The notes under the pieces were generated by a model. The model saw nothing but the letters and a program-made list of their open reading frames with translations. It had not been told where the DNA came from and ran no database searches. DNA of 42,908 nt from Muribaculaceae bacterium (GTDB lineage: Bacteria; Bacteroidota; Bacteroidia; Bacteroidales; Muribaculaceae). This document shows, one piece after another, positions 14,961-24,637 of this stretch. Both the position numbers and the translations under genes were made by a program. How positions within the stretch are numbered: position 1 is the stretch's first letter; every line of letters begins with the position of its first letter. Location of the stretch: the NCBI GenBank assembly GCA_023663365.1, contig JAMPHP010000009.1, positions 1 to 42,908 on the forward strand, in the 5' to 3' direction.

Positions 14961-16656
14961 TTAATCGGCCGATTTCTCGCGGAGGAAAGTCACTATATCC
15001 TCCTTTTCGGGCACTCCGAGTTTCTTGCGGATGGATGTTTTACGGACATAGATTGTGGAGGTTGTCTGCCCGGAGATGACGCTGATTTCCTTGGTCGAGA
15101 ATCCGGCTACCATTAGCACTATTATCTGCTCCTCCTTTGGTGTGAGTATTTTGCCATAGGATGTGTGGAGTTTGCCATAGAAACCGGAATAGAGCGTATT
15201 GATAAGTTCAAACACATTATCCCAATTGACGAGTTCACCCTCTGTATCACTTTCTATTGAAGAGATTTTGCGAAGCATCTCGCGGTTCTGCTCAGTAGGA
15301 GTTTCGGCCACCATCTTGATGATGCCGAGTTGCTGAAGCATGGCTCGACGTAGTGCCGCAGGAGTATGGGCTTCAATCTGCTCCGTAGATGGAGCCGCTT
15401 TAAGTTCATCAACCATCTTCTGCAGTGCTTCGGCCCGCTCCTCATTCTCACGCTCGCGCTGACGTCGGTGCCGGATAATCCACACTGCACTTGCCAATAC
15501 AAGAAGTGCTACAAGTGAGATGGCAAGAATAACGACAGTCTTATGCCGGCTCTCAGCCTTGAGAGCCAAAGCCCGGCTCTGCTGTTGCAATGCACTGCGC
15601 TCGCTCTCCCATTGCGAAGCCTTGGCACGGTTGTAACGCTCACGTTGACGGTTGTTGAGGCCGTTGACATGGGCGAGTTTCATCTTACCATTCTGCTTAA
15701 AGTCAATCATCGTGCGCAACAGATTGCTGTAGCTGCGGTAATAGGTGTCGTCCTCTTTCCTGAATTTCACAGCAAAACTGTCGGCAATGGCAAGCTCTTT
15801 GGCGGCGCGGCTGAGATTGCCGGAGTTCAGTGCGTTCATGGCAAGCTGCATGTGAAGATTGTCGGCAGCTCCGTTATCGGGCGAAGACCTGCGGAATATC
15901 CCTTCCACGACTTCATCGCTTTCGGCGGTGCGCCCCATCTCTCCTAAAATCTGTGCACGCTCCAGTTCAAAGATAAACTGCTTGTCGCCCCAGTTGTGGC
16001 TGCGTGCATACTCTATGAGTTCTTCGGAGAGCATCAACGCTGAATCAAGTTTTGCGGCATATTCATATGCGCTCAGAAGCATATACTTCGCCTCTACCCG
16101 GCGTAGTGAGTCCGTATCAATAGACATCAGCCTACGGGCGAAGGGTATCAGAACTTCACCCTGATACTCCGAAGCTCCGAGAAGCACCCGGATGCGGAGT
16201 GTGGGGGCAATCAATGAATCGGGCATATTACGCAGACCTACAAGGGAGTCAAGCATTGCGATAGCCCCCCGGTGTATCACCAACCCAAAACTTATACCAC
16301 GCGTAGGCAGTACCGCTGCGCATATCTCTGACAACATCTTTTCCACGATAATATTCATGGACGAGCGCAATAAGCGAGTCGCCAATCATCGAGCGGTTCT
16401 GACGCATGTGACCGAAAGCCCGCAGGTAATGATACTTAGCCCACAGCGAATCAGCCTTAATGTCGGCCGGGTCGATGGCATCCAACATCCTCATAGCACT
16501 GTCGGCATCAGTCTGCATCACTTTCTCCGACACATCAAGAGTGTTGCTGTTGAATGACTCTGTCCGTGAGCAGGAGACAAGCCCCGCCGCTATCACAGCT
16601 ATCAATATCAGCATGCACCTTATATGTTTGTATATTGTATGTGGATTTTTATTCAT
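14961..16656 (-). pseudogene. Membrane-bound TPR/LuxR-type regulator, frameshifted
   Basis: Two overlapping frames make up one protein. The 5' part (16656 to 16249) starts MNKNPHTIYKHIRC, has a hydrophobic stretch ending in a lipobox 'LVSC', then TPR-like helices up to 'YAWYKFWVGDTPGG'. The 3' part supplies 'AIAMLDSLVGL', more TPR helices, a transmembrane segment ('VVILAISLVALLVLASAVWII'), a coiled region and a C-terminal LuxR-type helix-turn-helix ('LTPKEEQIIVLMVAGFSTKE', 'SIRKKLGV'). The frames meet at six consecutive G on the coding strand (16265-16270); with five G the protein reads '...VGDTPGAIAMLDSLVG...' without a break. The family consists of inner-membrane one-component regulators with periplasmic TPRs. 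It may be a true mutation, a phase-variable tract or a sequencing error. Its natural targets may be the lipoprotein/OMP operon just downstream. Confidence 0.78.
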
Positions 16657-16702
16657 AATAAATATATGAACCATCGACAGTCCGAATGAATAGATTATTC
16701 CG

Positions 16703-16743
16703 CAAACATACAACTAATTTATCTTCCAAACAAATTTTGGAAG
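16703..16743 (-). promoter_or_regulatory. Regulator promoter with overlapping inverted repeat
   Basis: Minus strand: TTTG at 16731-16734, 20 bp, TATGTTTG at 16703-16710. The -33 element lies in the loop between the arms of CTTCCAAA (16723-16730) and TTTGGAAG (16736-16743), a perfect 8-bp inverted repeat that could be an operator. The position of the -7 box excludes the first Met of the open frame at 16713. Confidence 0.6.
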
Positions 16744-16864
16744 AAGAAAGCATGATGATAGTGCAGAGTGAGGCTTGCGCACACCCATAAGTGCGTAATT
16801 TCTCCCAATCCTTGCAAAACTCAATCTTTTTTGCGAAATTTGCAAGGTAATATATAATAAATCA

Positions 16865-19800
16865 ATGAAAAAGATACTCACCGCCACTCTGCTGCTCGCC
16901 GCAGTATGCGGAGCATCAGCCGCCGATAGCCCTCTCTGGTTGCGAAACGCCAAAATATCGCCCGATGGCAAAACAATTGTCTTCACTTACAAAGGCGATA
17001 TTTTCACCGTGCCCGCGGCCGGTGGCGATGCCCGCCGCCTCACCTCTCAGCCGTCCTACGAGACTGCTCCGGTCTGGAGCCCCGACGGCAAGACGATAGC
17101 TTTCGCATCGGACCGTAATGGCATGTTCGACGTCTACACTATGGCCGCCGACGGCTCGTCGGCGCAGTGGAAGCGCCTTACGTTCAACTCCGCTTCCGAG
17201 ACTCCCGAGGCTTTTACGCCCGACGGTAAAGCTGTGCTCTACACAGCCTCCATCCAGGACCCGGCTTCCAGCGCTCTCTTCCCCACCGGCCGCATGACAG
17301 AGCTCTACTCGGTGCCCGTGAGCGGAGGTGCCCCCACTCAGCTGCTGGCCACTCCTGCCCGTGCCATCGACTGGGCCCCCGACGGCAAGAGCTTCCTCTA
17401 CCAGGATGTGAAGGGCTTCGAGGACACTTGGCGCAAGCACCATACTTCGTCGGTGACACGCGACATCTGGCGCTACACCCCCGCTACCGGCAAGCACGAG
17501 CCCGTGATCAGCAATCCCGGCGAAGACCTCTGCCCTGTCGATGCCGGCGACTTTATCTACTTCCTCAGCGAGCGCGCTCCTCAGAAGTCGCTCAACGTGT
17601 ACCGCGCACCGAAGTCCGACCCCTTGGCTGCCAAGGCCATTACCAACTTCCGCAAGCACCCCGTGCGCTTCCTCAGCCGCGCCGCCGACGGCACCCTCGC
17701 CTTCACCTACGACGGTGAGCTCTACACCTTGGCCGCCACCGACGGTGCCAAGCCCGCCAAGGTGAAAGTGAACCTCGTGGCCGACTTCCCCGAAGAGATT
17801 GAGAAGATTTCCGCAAGCCGTGGCGCAAGCAGTGCTTCGGCCTCGCCCGACGGCAAGCAGGTGGCCTTCACCTACCGCGGCGATGTCTACGTGACCTCCA
17901 CCGACTACAGCACCACAAAGCAGATTTCCAATACTCCCGAAGCCGAGCGTCACGTGAGCTGGGGCAACGACTCGACACTCTACTACACCTCTGAGCGCGA
18001 CGGTCTCTACAACATCTACCGTGCCACTTTCACCAAGTCGGCCGACGAGCCCGACTTCGCGCACGCCACGATAATTACTGAAGAGCCCGTGTTCAAGGCC
18101 GACAAGCACGAGCGCACCGCCGCCGATGTTTCGCCCGACGGCAAGTCGATGGCCTTTATCCTCGACCGCACCAAGCTCTGCGTGATGGATATCAAGAGTG
18201 GCAAGGTGCGCCAACTCACCGACGGCTCCACAAACCGCAGCCGCGGCGGCGCGTTCAACTACAGCTGGTCGCCCGACTCGAAGTGGATAGCCCTCGAGGT
18301 TGTCGATAAAAAGCACGATCCCTACAGCGACATCGCCATCATCAACGTGGCCGACGGCTCGATGACCAACATTACCGGCAGCGGCTACTTCGACTCCGAC
18401 CCCAAGTGGATCATGGACGGCAACGCTCTGGCCTTCGTCTCGGAGCGCTACGGTATGCGCAACCACGCTTCATGGGGCTCGCAGAGCGACGTTTTCTTCG
18501 TGTTCATGAACCAGGAGGCTCTCGACCGCTTCCGTCTCTCCAAAGAAGAGCGCGAAATCTACGACAATAAGAAGAAAGAAGAGGCCAAGAAAGAGAAAGA
18601 AGCCGAGAAAAAAGACGCCGACAAGAAGAAAGACTCCAAGAAAGACGACGACAAAAACAAAGTCAAGGACATCGTAGTGGAGCTCGACGGCATCGCCGAC
18701 CGCCAGGTGCGCGTCACACCGATGTCGACCGACCTTATCGACGAAATCGTGACTGCCGACGGCAAGACGCTCTACTTCATCTCGTCGGCCGACGAGGGCT
18801 CATTCCTCTGGGAGCTTGACCTTGAGAAAGACGACCTTGAGATGAAGCGCCGACTCCCCGACAGCTTCGCCTTCTTCGACCGCAGCGCCGACGGCAAGCA
18901 GCTCTTCCTCTTCGGGCGCTCGCTCAACAAATTCGACGGCTCGCTCAAGCCCATCACCTACACCGCCCGCAAGACCCTCGACCGCCCCGCCGAGCGTCGC
19001 TACATCTTCGACAACATCGAGCGTGAGGAGCGCGAGCGCTTCTACACCGCCGACATGCACGGTGTCGACTGGAAGAGCATGAGCGCCGACTACCGCAAGT
19101 TCCTCCCCCACATCAACAACAACCGCGACTTCGCCGAGCTCCTCAGCGAATGGCTCGGCGAGCTCAACGTGAGCCACACCGGCGGCCGCTACATGGGCTC
19201 CTACGATACTCCCGCGCCCGAGAGCACAGCAGCACTCGGCGCACTCTACGACCTGGCCTACACCGGCAAGGGCGCACGCATCGCCGAAATCCTGCCCTCG
19301 ACACCCCTCGCCGCCGTGCGCCCCGCAGTGGCTGCCGGCGACATCGTCACACACATCAACGGCGAGGAAATCACCACCGAGATGCCCGTCGACCGCCTCC
19401 TCACCGATGCCGCGGGCAAGCGCACACAAGTCACCCTCAAAAGCGCGGACGGCACCACACGCAGCATCGTAGTGAAGCCCATCTCGTCGGGCCGCCAGAA
19501 CTCACTCCTCTACAAGCGCTGGGTGAAACAGCGCGCACACGACGTCGACAGCCTCTCGGGAGGCCGACTCGGCTACGTGCACCTGAGCTCGATGGACGAC
19601 GACTCCTTCCGCCGCGCTTACTCCGACCTGCTCGGCAAGTACAACGACCGCGAAGGCGTCGTGATCGACATCCGCTGGAACGGTGGCGGACGCCTGCACG
19701 AAGACATCGAAGTGCTCCTCAGCGGCAAGAAATACTTCACTCAGGAAATCCGCGGTGAGGAGACCTGCGACATGCCTTCGCGCCGATGGAACAAACCGTC

Positions 19801-20125
19801 GATCATGCTCATGGCAGAAGCATGCTACTCCAATGCTCACGGCACACCCTGGGTCTACAAGAACCGCGGCCTCGGCAAGCTCGTCGGTATGCCTGTGCCC
19901 GGCACCATGACTTCGGTCAACTGGGTCACCACTCAGGATCCCACCATCGTCTACGGCATCCCCGTGGTAGGCTATCGCCTGGCCGACGGCACAGTGCTCG
20001 AGAACCAGCAGCTTGAGCCCGACGTAAAGGTAGCCAACGACCCCACGGCCATAGTATCGGGTGTCGATCAGCAGCTCAAGGCTGCCGTCGAAGAGCTCCT
20101 CAAAGAGATTGACAGCAAAAAGTAA
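16865..20125 (+). CDS. Tricorn protease homolog
   Basis: 1086 residues. Signal peptide MKKILTATLLLAAVCGASA, so the enzyme is exported, unlike archaeal tricorn. Then beta-propeller repeats of the PD40 type ('SPDGKTIVFTYKGDIF', 'SPDGKTIAFASDRNGM', 'SPDGKSMAFILDR') over about residues 25-560. A Lys/Asp/Glu-rich linker (about 568-602) is followed by a second propeller part, a core helical region with H771 ('NVSHTGG'), a PDZ-like domain ('GARIAEILPSTPLAAVRPAV'), and the S41-like catalytic domain with S989 ('ACYSNAHG') and E1046 ('LENQQLEPD'). The spacings between H, S and E (218 and 57) agree with those recalled for tricorn (219 and 58). It should cut peptides in the periplasm. It is first in an operon with the sugar kinase gene 17 bp downstream. 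Confidence 0.9.
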   Translation: MKKILTATLLLAAVCGASAADSPLWLRNAKISPDGKTIVFTYKGDIFTVPAAGGDARRLTSQPSYETAPVWSPDGKTIAFASDRNGMFDVYTMAADGSSAQWKRLTFNSASETPEAFTPDGKAVLYTASIQDPASSALFPTGRMTELYSVPVSGGAPTQLLATPARAIDWAPDGKSFLYQDVKGFEDTWRKHHTSSVTRDIWRYTPATGKHEPVISNPGEDLCPVDAGDFIYFLSERAPQKSLNVYRAPKSDPLAAKAITNFRKHPVRFLSRAADGTLAFTYDGELYTLAATDGAKPAKVKVNLVADFPEEIEKISASRGASSASASPDGKQVAFTYRGDVYVTSTDYSTTKQISNTPEAERHVSWGNDSTLYYTSERDGLYNIYRATFTKSADEPDFAHATIITEEPVFKADKHERTAADVSPDGKSMAFILDRTKLCVMDIKSGKVRQLTDGSTNRSRGGAFNYSWSPDSKWIALEVVDKKHDPYSDIAIINVADGSMTNITGSGYFDSDPKWIMDGNALAFVSERYGMRNHASWGSQSDVFFVFMNQEALDRFRLSKEEREIYDNKKKEEAKKEKEAEKKDADKKKDSKKDDDKNKVKDIVVELDGIADRQVRVTPMSTDLIDEIVTADGKTLYFISSADEGSFLWELDLEKDDLEMKRRLPDSFAFFDRSADGKQLFLFGRSLNKFDGSLKPITYTARKTLDRPAERRYIFDNIEREERERFYTADMHGVDWKSMSADYRKFLPHINNNRDFAELLSEWLGELNVSHTGGRYMGSYDTPAPESTAALGALYDLAYTGKGARIAEILPSTPLAAVRPAVAAGDIVTHINGEEITTEMPVDRLLTDAAGKRTQVTLKSADGTTRSIVVKPISSGRQNSLLYKRWVKQRAHDVDSLSGGRLGYVHLSSMDDDSFRRAYSDLLGKYNDREGVVIDIRWNGGGRLHEDIEVLLSGKKYFTQEIRGEETCDMPSRRWNKPSIMLMAEACYSNAHGTPWVYKNRGLGKLVGMPVPGTMTSVNWVTTQDPTIVYGIPVVGYRLADGTVLENQQLEPDVKVANDPTAIVSGVDQQLKAAVEELLKEIDSKK

Positions 20126-20142
20126 CCGTAACCCTCCCGTCT

Positions 20143-20976
20143 ATGAAGATAATAGCCGAAAGCAGCAGCACGCGCACCGAATGGAGCATCGTCGACGGCA
20201 CCGAGGTGGTGGAGCACGCCTTCACCACCGGCTTGAACCCCTACTTCCAGTCGCGCCGCGAGATTTCGCACAGCATCCGCCTCGAACTGCCCGAAGCTTT
20301 CTTCAAGCGCCGCTGGGAGCACCTCTACTTCTACGGCGCAGGCTGTGCCAATGCCGAGAAGTGCAAGATTATAGAGTCGTCGCTGGTGGCACAGTTCAAG
20401 ACCCCCGTCACCGTGGAGAGCGACATCCTCGGAGCCGCCCGCGGCCTGCTCGTGCATGAGCCCGGGCTGGCGTGCATTCTCGGCACCGGCTCCAACTCAT
20501 GCCTCTACAACGGCAGCGAGATAGTGAAGACCGTGGCACCACTGGGCTTCATCCTCGGCGACGAAGGCTCGGGAGCATACATGGGCAAGATCATGATAGC
20601 CGACATGCTCAAGGGGCTCGCGCCAAGCGACCTCGCGCACGCTTTCTTCGAGAAATTCGCCGTCACGCCCAACGTGCTCCTCAACGATGTCTACACCAAC
20701 ACTCTGCCCTCCCGCACTCTATCGCGCTACTCCACGTTCCTGGCCGAGAACATCAAGCACGAGTACTGCCACAGGCTCGTCTACACATCGTTCATGCGCT
20801 TCTTCGAGCGAAACATCCGAGCCTATGACTACCACGAGCGCCCGATCAGCTTCGTCGGCTCCACGAGTGTCCTCTACGAAGACATCCTCCGAAAAGCCGC
20901 AGCCGACTTCGGTGCTACCGTAAAGAAAATAACCCGCAACTCAATGCCCGGCCTGATACTCTACCACGCCGATTGA
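20143..20976 (+). CDS. BadF/BadG/BcrA/BcrD-type ATPase, probable N-acetylglucosamine kinase
   Basis: 277 residues with the ASKHA fold. The phosphate-1 loop region is 'IIAESSSTRTEWSIVDG' (with Ser/Thr where many have DGGGTKT), phosphate-2 is 'ACILGTGSNSCLYNG', followed by 'PLGFILGDEGSGAYMGK', and the adenosine motif is 'ISFVGSTSVLYEDIL'. This layout is that of the short Bacteroidota proteins annotated as N-acetylglucosamine kinases, which phosphorylate amino sugars recovered from peptidoglycan or host glycans. The substrate cannot be read with certainty. It follows the tricorn gene by 17 bp and ends before a strong terminator. Confidence 0.78.
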   Translation: MKIIAESSSTRTEWSIVDGTEVVEHAFTTGLNPYFQSRREISHSIRLELPEAFFKRRWEHLYFYGAGCANAEKCKIIESSLVAQFKTPVTVESDILGAARGLLVHEPGLACILGTGSNSCLYNGSEIVKTVAPLGFILGDEGSGAYMGKIMIADMLKGLAPSDLAHAFFEKFAVTPNVLLNDVYTNTLPSRTLSRYSTFLAENIKHEYCHRLVYTSFMRFFERNIRAYDYHERPISFVGSTSVLYEDILRKAAADFGATVKKITRNSMPGLILYHAD

Positions 20977-20991
20977 GCACTCCCGCATACA

Positions 20992-21034
20992 CACCGCGCG
21001 CCTGCATCGAGATGCAGGCGCGCGGTGCTTTTAT
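20992..21034 (+). terminator. Terminator of the tricorn/kinase operon
   Basis: A 17-bp GC-rich stem, CACCGCGCGCCTGCATC with GATGCAGGCGCGCGGTG, with a 2-nt GA centre, is followed by CTTTTATT. It begins 16 bp after the kinase stop codon. Confidence 0.9.
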
Positions 21035-21087
21035 TAGGCACAAGCCGAAAAGTCGGTGCATACCTTTATTCGGAGTTGACACGCAGG

Positions 21088-21273
21088 GGGGCGCAAGACG
21101 GTCCGCGTACGCGACTCCCACCCCCTGACAGGGGTGGCAACATGATATAATGCAGATAACATGAGGTTTACGCCCTGCGGGCTTCAACCTCACGCTAAGA
21201 TTGCACGACCTGCCAAGGCAGGTCTACTGACGACATGTGTTTTGTGCCCCGCCATTTCGGCTTGTGCCCTTTA
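21088..21273. repeat. 186-bp dispersed structured repeat, copy B
   Basis: This is the gapless partner of 511-696. Hairpins fall at the same offsets: CCACCCC (21118-21124)/GGGGTGG (21131-21137), TGAGGTT/AACCTCA (21162-21192), GACCTGCC/GGCAGGTC (21207-21224). The block 21158-21232 is identical to copy A. The 20-nt spacer 21138-21157 differs from copy A in sequence but not in length. The element ends 3 bp before the stop codon of the minus-strand LRR gene, the same relation as copy A to its gene. Confidence 0.85.
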
Positions 21274-21276
21274 TTT

Positions 21277-22257
21277 CTATTGGAGCAAAATCTTTCGACC
21301 GAAAGAGATATAGAAGCCACGGGGCAAGCTCACACTCTCACCGGCTCTAAGCTCCGCCACTACCCGACCGTCGGGCAGAAATATCCGTTCCGATTTACTC
21401 CCAATATTCTTTATCATCGTGCCATCGACGCAGAGCCCACCGTCATCGGGCAACTCCCGATTTACCGCTCCCGCCGTATTCTCCGCTTCGATGCGGGCGA
21501 ACCGTCCCCATCGGCTGTCGGAGCGATAAGCATCAAGCGCCTCGGCAGGTACGAGCAAAGTACAGCCGACATACACCTCGTCGGAAAACCAAACGTCGCC
21601 TGTCGGAGGCTCTTGCGAGCCTATGTGGATATTGAACCCATGCTGAGGTAAATCCCACAGATAAGCTTCCGCACTTGTCGGGAGTGTAAGGTTCTTCAAG
21701 CTCTCGCACGTAGCCAAATCGACAGTGCGCAGCTTGTCAAACCCGGCGAAATCAAGCCGCTCGATAGATTTACAATCTATAAACATATATAGCCCTAGCT
21801 CTTTCATCCCGTCCGGGAATTTCACCTCCCGCAAATTCTCGCACGAGAAAAATGCTGCATCCCAAATCTCAGTCACACTCTCCGGGATGGTCACAGAGCG
21901 CAGGCCGGGGCTCTTGCAGAAAGCGGCATATCCGATGCGGCCCACCGTATAAGATTGTCCTTCATAAGTGACAGTCGACGGAATTACCACATCGCCGCTA
22001 TAGGAGCCACCGGGTTCGTCGTAGAACAAAAGCCCGGCAGCCATAGTATAGCTCTCAAGCATCAAAAATGTGCCGCTGCTTGCAATCACACGCACCTTGC
22101 CCGGCTCTTTCGGTTCGATGGCATAGTACACACCGTCGACCTCAAAGTCACATTCAAGATAAGTCCAAAAATCCTGTCCCCAATCTTCGTCAGAAGTATC
22201 AGCCATAGCGACCGATACGGCTGCTATACAAAGCAACATCAACGATAGTCTTCTCAT
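21277..22257 (-). CDS. Secreted BspA-type leucine-rich-repeat protein
   Basis: 326 residues from the ATG at 22255-22257; an upstream GTG at 22263 is in frame but less likely. Signal peptide MRRLSLMLLCIAAVSVAMA. After about 80 residues of non-repeat sequence come four LRR_5 repeats ('AAFCKSPGLRSVTIPESV', 'AAFFSCENLREVKFPDGM', 'YMFIDCKSIERLDFAGF', 'ATCESLKNLTLP'). The closing block '..GCTLLVPAEALDAYRSDSRW' and a short tail 'IFLPDGRVVAEL....LPRGFYI' follow, the tail resembling a T9SS sorting-domain end. It is probably surface-displayed or secreted. It follows the C25 protease gene by 7 bp, so the two form one transcript. Confidence 0.82.
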   Translation of the reverse strand: MRRLSLMLLCIAAVSVAMADTSDEDWGQDFWTYLECDFEVDGVYYAIEPKEPGKVRVIASSGTFLMLESYTMAAGLLFYDEPGGSYSGDVVIPSTVTYEGQSYTVGRIGYAAFCKSPGLRSVTIPESVTEIWDAAFFSCENLREVKFPDGMKELGLYMFIDCKSIERLDFAGFDKLRTVDLATCESLKNLTLPTSAEAYLWDLPQHGFNIHIGSQEPPTGDVWFSDEVYVGCTLLVPAEALDAYRSDSRWGRFARIEAENTAGAVNRELPDDGGLCVDGTMIKNIGSKSERIFLPDGRVVAELRAGESVSLPRGFYISFGRKILLQ

Positions 22258-22264
22258 AGCCACC

Positions 22265-24637
22265 TCACTTTCTATAAATGGTTTTACGTTCGATTATATC
22301 ATCTCCACTTTTAAGGGTGATGAAGAATAAATTATTTCCTGAATTATAAACCCGATGCGACACAACATCTTCTTCAACTTCGTAAACACAGCTCTGCACC
22401 TGCGACAAATTGACAGACTCACTAACCGACACCATCAGTCCATCAACATCATCCCGATCAAGTCTTACATAAAGGGTTTCATTATCAATAAATCCTGCAT
22501 TTAGTATTTTCGGTTGGCGACCTGTGACTGGATAACCGTCGGCAGCAATACATTGTATGGGGGCAGCTCCTCGGGCTTGAACCCGAACAAAAACATCGTG
22601 AGGTGCAATAGCCTCAAATGATGCAGCAAATCCGTAATATCGCTCGGTTCGGCCGGTCAGTGTATCCCAAAATGAAATATAGACATTTCCATCACGACAA
22701 AAAACATTCACTCTACCTTCATTATATTTAATTTCAACATCAGGACTTGTTGCGCCCCAAGTTATAGCCATAGATGGATCTCCAAGCAAATTATAAGCTT
22801 GTTCATGATATAATCTTGTAAACAACTGATTTGGAAAGACTTCCCCAAATTTAATTTTTCCCAAAGCTGAAATTTCACCTAAAAAGAAATTAGAGTTAAC
22901 AAAACCATCATCGCTAAAATGTGTCATTTTGTTGTGAAAGCGGAAGTTGTACTCCGGCCAAATACTCTTCATCATTGCCAAGCAAAGTACATCATTGTAT
23001 AATGTATATGTAGTTTCAGAACCGGCAAAAATAGCTGAACACCCAATATTATCCATACATAACAGGTTCTTCGCAAAATTGTTTTTTTCCGTAAAACGTC
23101 CAACACCACAACTATATGAAAAAACAATTGGAAATGCAGTATTAGACAACTTACTTAAGTCATCGGTCACAAAACGCGGTTCGCCCCAGCCATCACCATT
23201 GGTATAGCCATGACCATTATGAAGTACAATATTAGCTCCTGCATTAAATGCTTCTATAACAGAAGATGTGGTTGCGTTCCATTGGCTTCTATCTTTCAAA
23301 AAATCGGGAAAAGGAAAGTCTACTGTAGCCTTGTCCCATCCAATGGGAGTACAACCATTAGGAGCAGAATATAATCTCTTAATTTTTCTAAAAACGTTTC
23401 CTTCTAAAAGAGAACATATAGTTTCGCTTGTTCTTGAAAAATAGTTGTTTTCATATCCATCATTCTCATTATCTTGAAATTGAGCGACCGAGACAAGGTT
23501 ATTTGCCTCCCCATTTGTTTCTCCTTTTTCGTAAGAAATGATTTTAGAAACAGCCGCTCTTGCTTCGTCTGCATTTGAGGCTGGAATTCGGCCATAAAAT
23601 AAATCCGGTGTCACATCTCCTTCTCCATCCATACAAGCATATAGCATGTCAGTGAACGGTTGCGCGGTATAGCTTGTCGCTAATTTTGTTTGCATCGCAG
23701 GGAGCATAGCATGATCGCCGAATAGAAGTAGATAGCAAGCATTAGGATCACTATCATAAAAATCTTGCACGCACTGTTTGATTGTTTCTTTTGTCCAACT
23801 CTCGCGAACTTCGAGTCGCATATTATATCCCATGCGGTGTTTCCAATAGTAGAATTCTCTTGCCCAATAACTCAGTTCTTCAGTAGTTATTATTAAATAT
23901 GAACGATTATCAGGTTTCGAAGCATGTTTGTCGGGTATCGGCTCGGCATTTATAGAATCTAAGGTATGAAAATAATCCGATAAAGACATTCGGTAACTAT
24001 TTGATGAAGCGGCTTTCCAAGTTTTTGAATCTGCTTCAGATCCAACAATAAAGCTTAGTGCACTGAAAACTCGTAATGTTCCAGAATCTGCATTATATTG
24101 CATTGGGGCAAAAACTAAACTTTTCACAACATCCTTCCGATACACACTGTAGTATTGATGCTCAATTACTTGAGTTGGATAAAATTGCCCGAACGTGTTA
24201 ATTGGCGGCAATGTGGAGGACGTATATTCAACATAATTATCAAGCGTGTGAACTCCACGAGCAGGACTAACTTTCAATTTGACATCTATATATGCACTAT
24301 CCAAAATTTCAACATAGCACGATGTAGAATCAGCCACCATCATACGTTCCAGTTTAAGAGGTAACCATGGCTCACCTTCAGTCGCAGTTTGTCCAAAACC
24401 AGGCAACGAAGGCGTATAGGCTCCATCTACCAATGGATCAGGAGTAAGTTGTACTTTATCAATTGTATATGTAACTTTTACACCATTGGCGAGTTTTTCA
24501 ATAGTCCGTACGGGTTGCGGGATCTCCGAACATTCCACAATATCACCGGTGCGCACGTCAAGTGCAGTATAAGCTCCCGCAAACTGCCACATCTGAATAA
24601 AGACGAACAGCAATAAAATTTTAAATGGCGCTCTCAT
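22265..24637 (-). CDS. Gingipain-like cysteine protease (peptidase C25)
   Basis: About 790 residues from the ATG at 24635-24637, which gives the signal peptide MRAPFKILLLFVFIQMWQFA; a longer frame to 24703 adds only an unlikely hydrophobic stretch. A propeptide region (about 30-240) precedes the C25 domain, opening with 'SYLIITTEELSYWAREFYYW'. 'YLLLFGDHAMLP' and 'PDLFYGRIPASNADEA' follow, with the catalytic pair H476 ('LHNGHGY') and C510 ('SYSCGVG'), 34 residues apart as in RgpB-type gingipains. After 'YNLLGDPSMAI' comes an Ig-like/C-terminal region ending 'KTIYRK', which may carry a T9SS sorting signal. Gingipain relatives are secreted proteases that cleave after Arg or Lys; the specificity here is not readable. 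The gene is strikingly AT-rich beside its neighbours, suggesting acquisition. It is first in an operon with an LRR protein. Confidence 0.87.
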   Translation of the reverse strand: MRAPFKILLLFVFIQMWQFAGAYTALDVRTGDIVECSEIPQPVRTIEKLANGVKVTYTIDKVQLTPDPLVDGAYTPSLPGFGQTATEGEPWLPLKLERMMVADSTSCYVEILDSAYIDVKLKVSPARGVHTLDNYVEYTSSTLPPINTFGQFYPTQVIEHQYYSVYRKDVVKSLVFAPMQYNADSGTLRVFSALSFIVGSEADSKTWKAASSNSYRMSLSDYFHTLDSINAEPIPDKHASKPDNRSYLIITTEELSYWAREFYYWKHRMGYNMRLEVRESWTKETIKQCVQDFYDSDPNACYLLLFGDHAMLPAMQTKLATSYTAQPFTDMLYACMDGEGDVTPDLFYGRIPASNADEARAAVSKIISYEKGETNGEANNLVSVAQFQDNENDGYENNYFSRTSETICSLLEGNVFRKIKRLYSAPNGCTPIGWDKATVDFPFPDFLKDRSQWNATTSSVIEAFNAGANIVLHNGHGYTNGDGWGEPRFVTDDLSKLSNTAFPIVFSYSCGVGRFTEKNNFAKNLLCMDNIGCSAIFAGSETTYTLYNDVLCLAMMKSIWPEYNFRFHNKMTHFSDDGFVNSNFFLGEISALGKIKFGEVFPNQLFTRLYHEQAYNLLGDPSMAITWGATSPDVEIKYNEGRVNVFCRDGNVYISFWDTLTGRTERYYGFAASFEAIAPHDVFVRVQARGAAPIQCIAADGYPVTGRQPKILNAGFIDNETLYVRLDRDDVDGLMVSVSESVNLSQVQSCVYEVEEDVVSHRVYNSGNNLFFITLKSGDDIIERKTIYRK

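Noticed and set aside
16916-18466. 516-codon open frame antisense to the tricorn gene
   Set aside because: Same shadow effect; the plus-strand tricorn protein has a signal peptide, repeats and catalytic residues.
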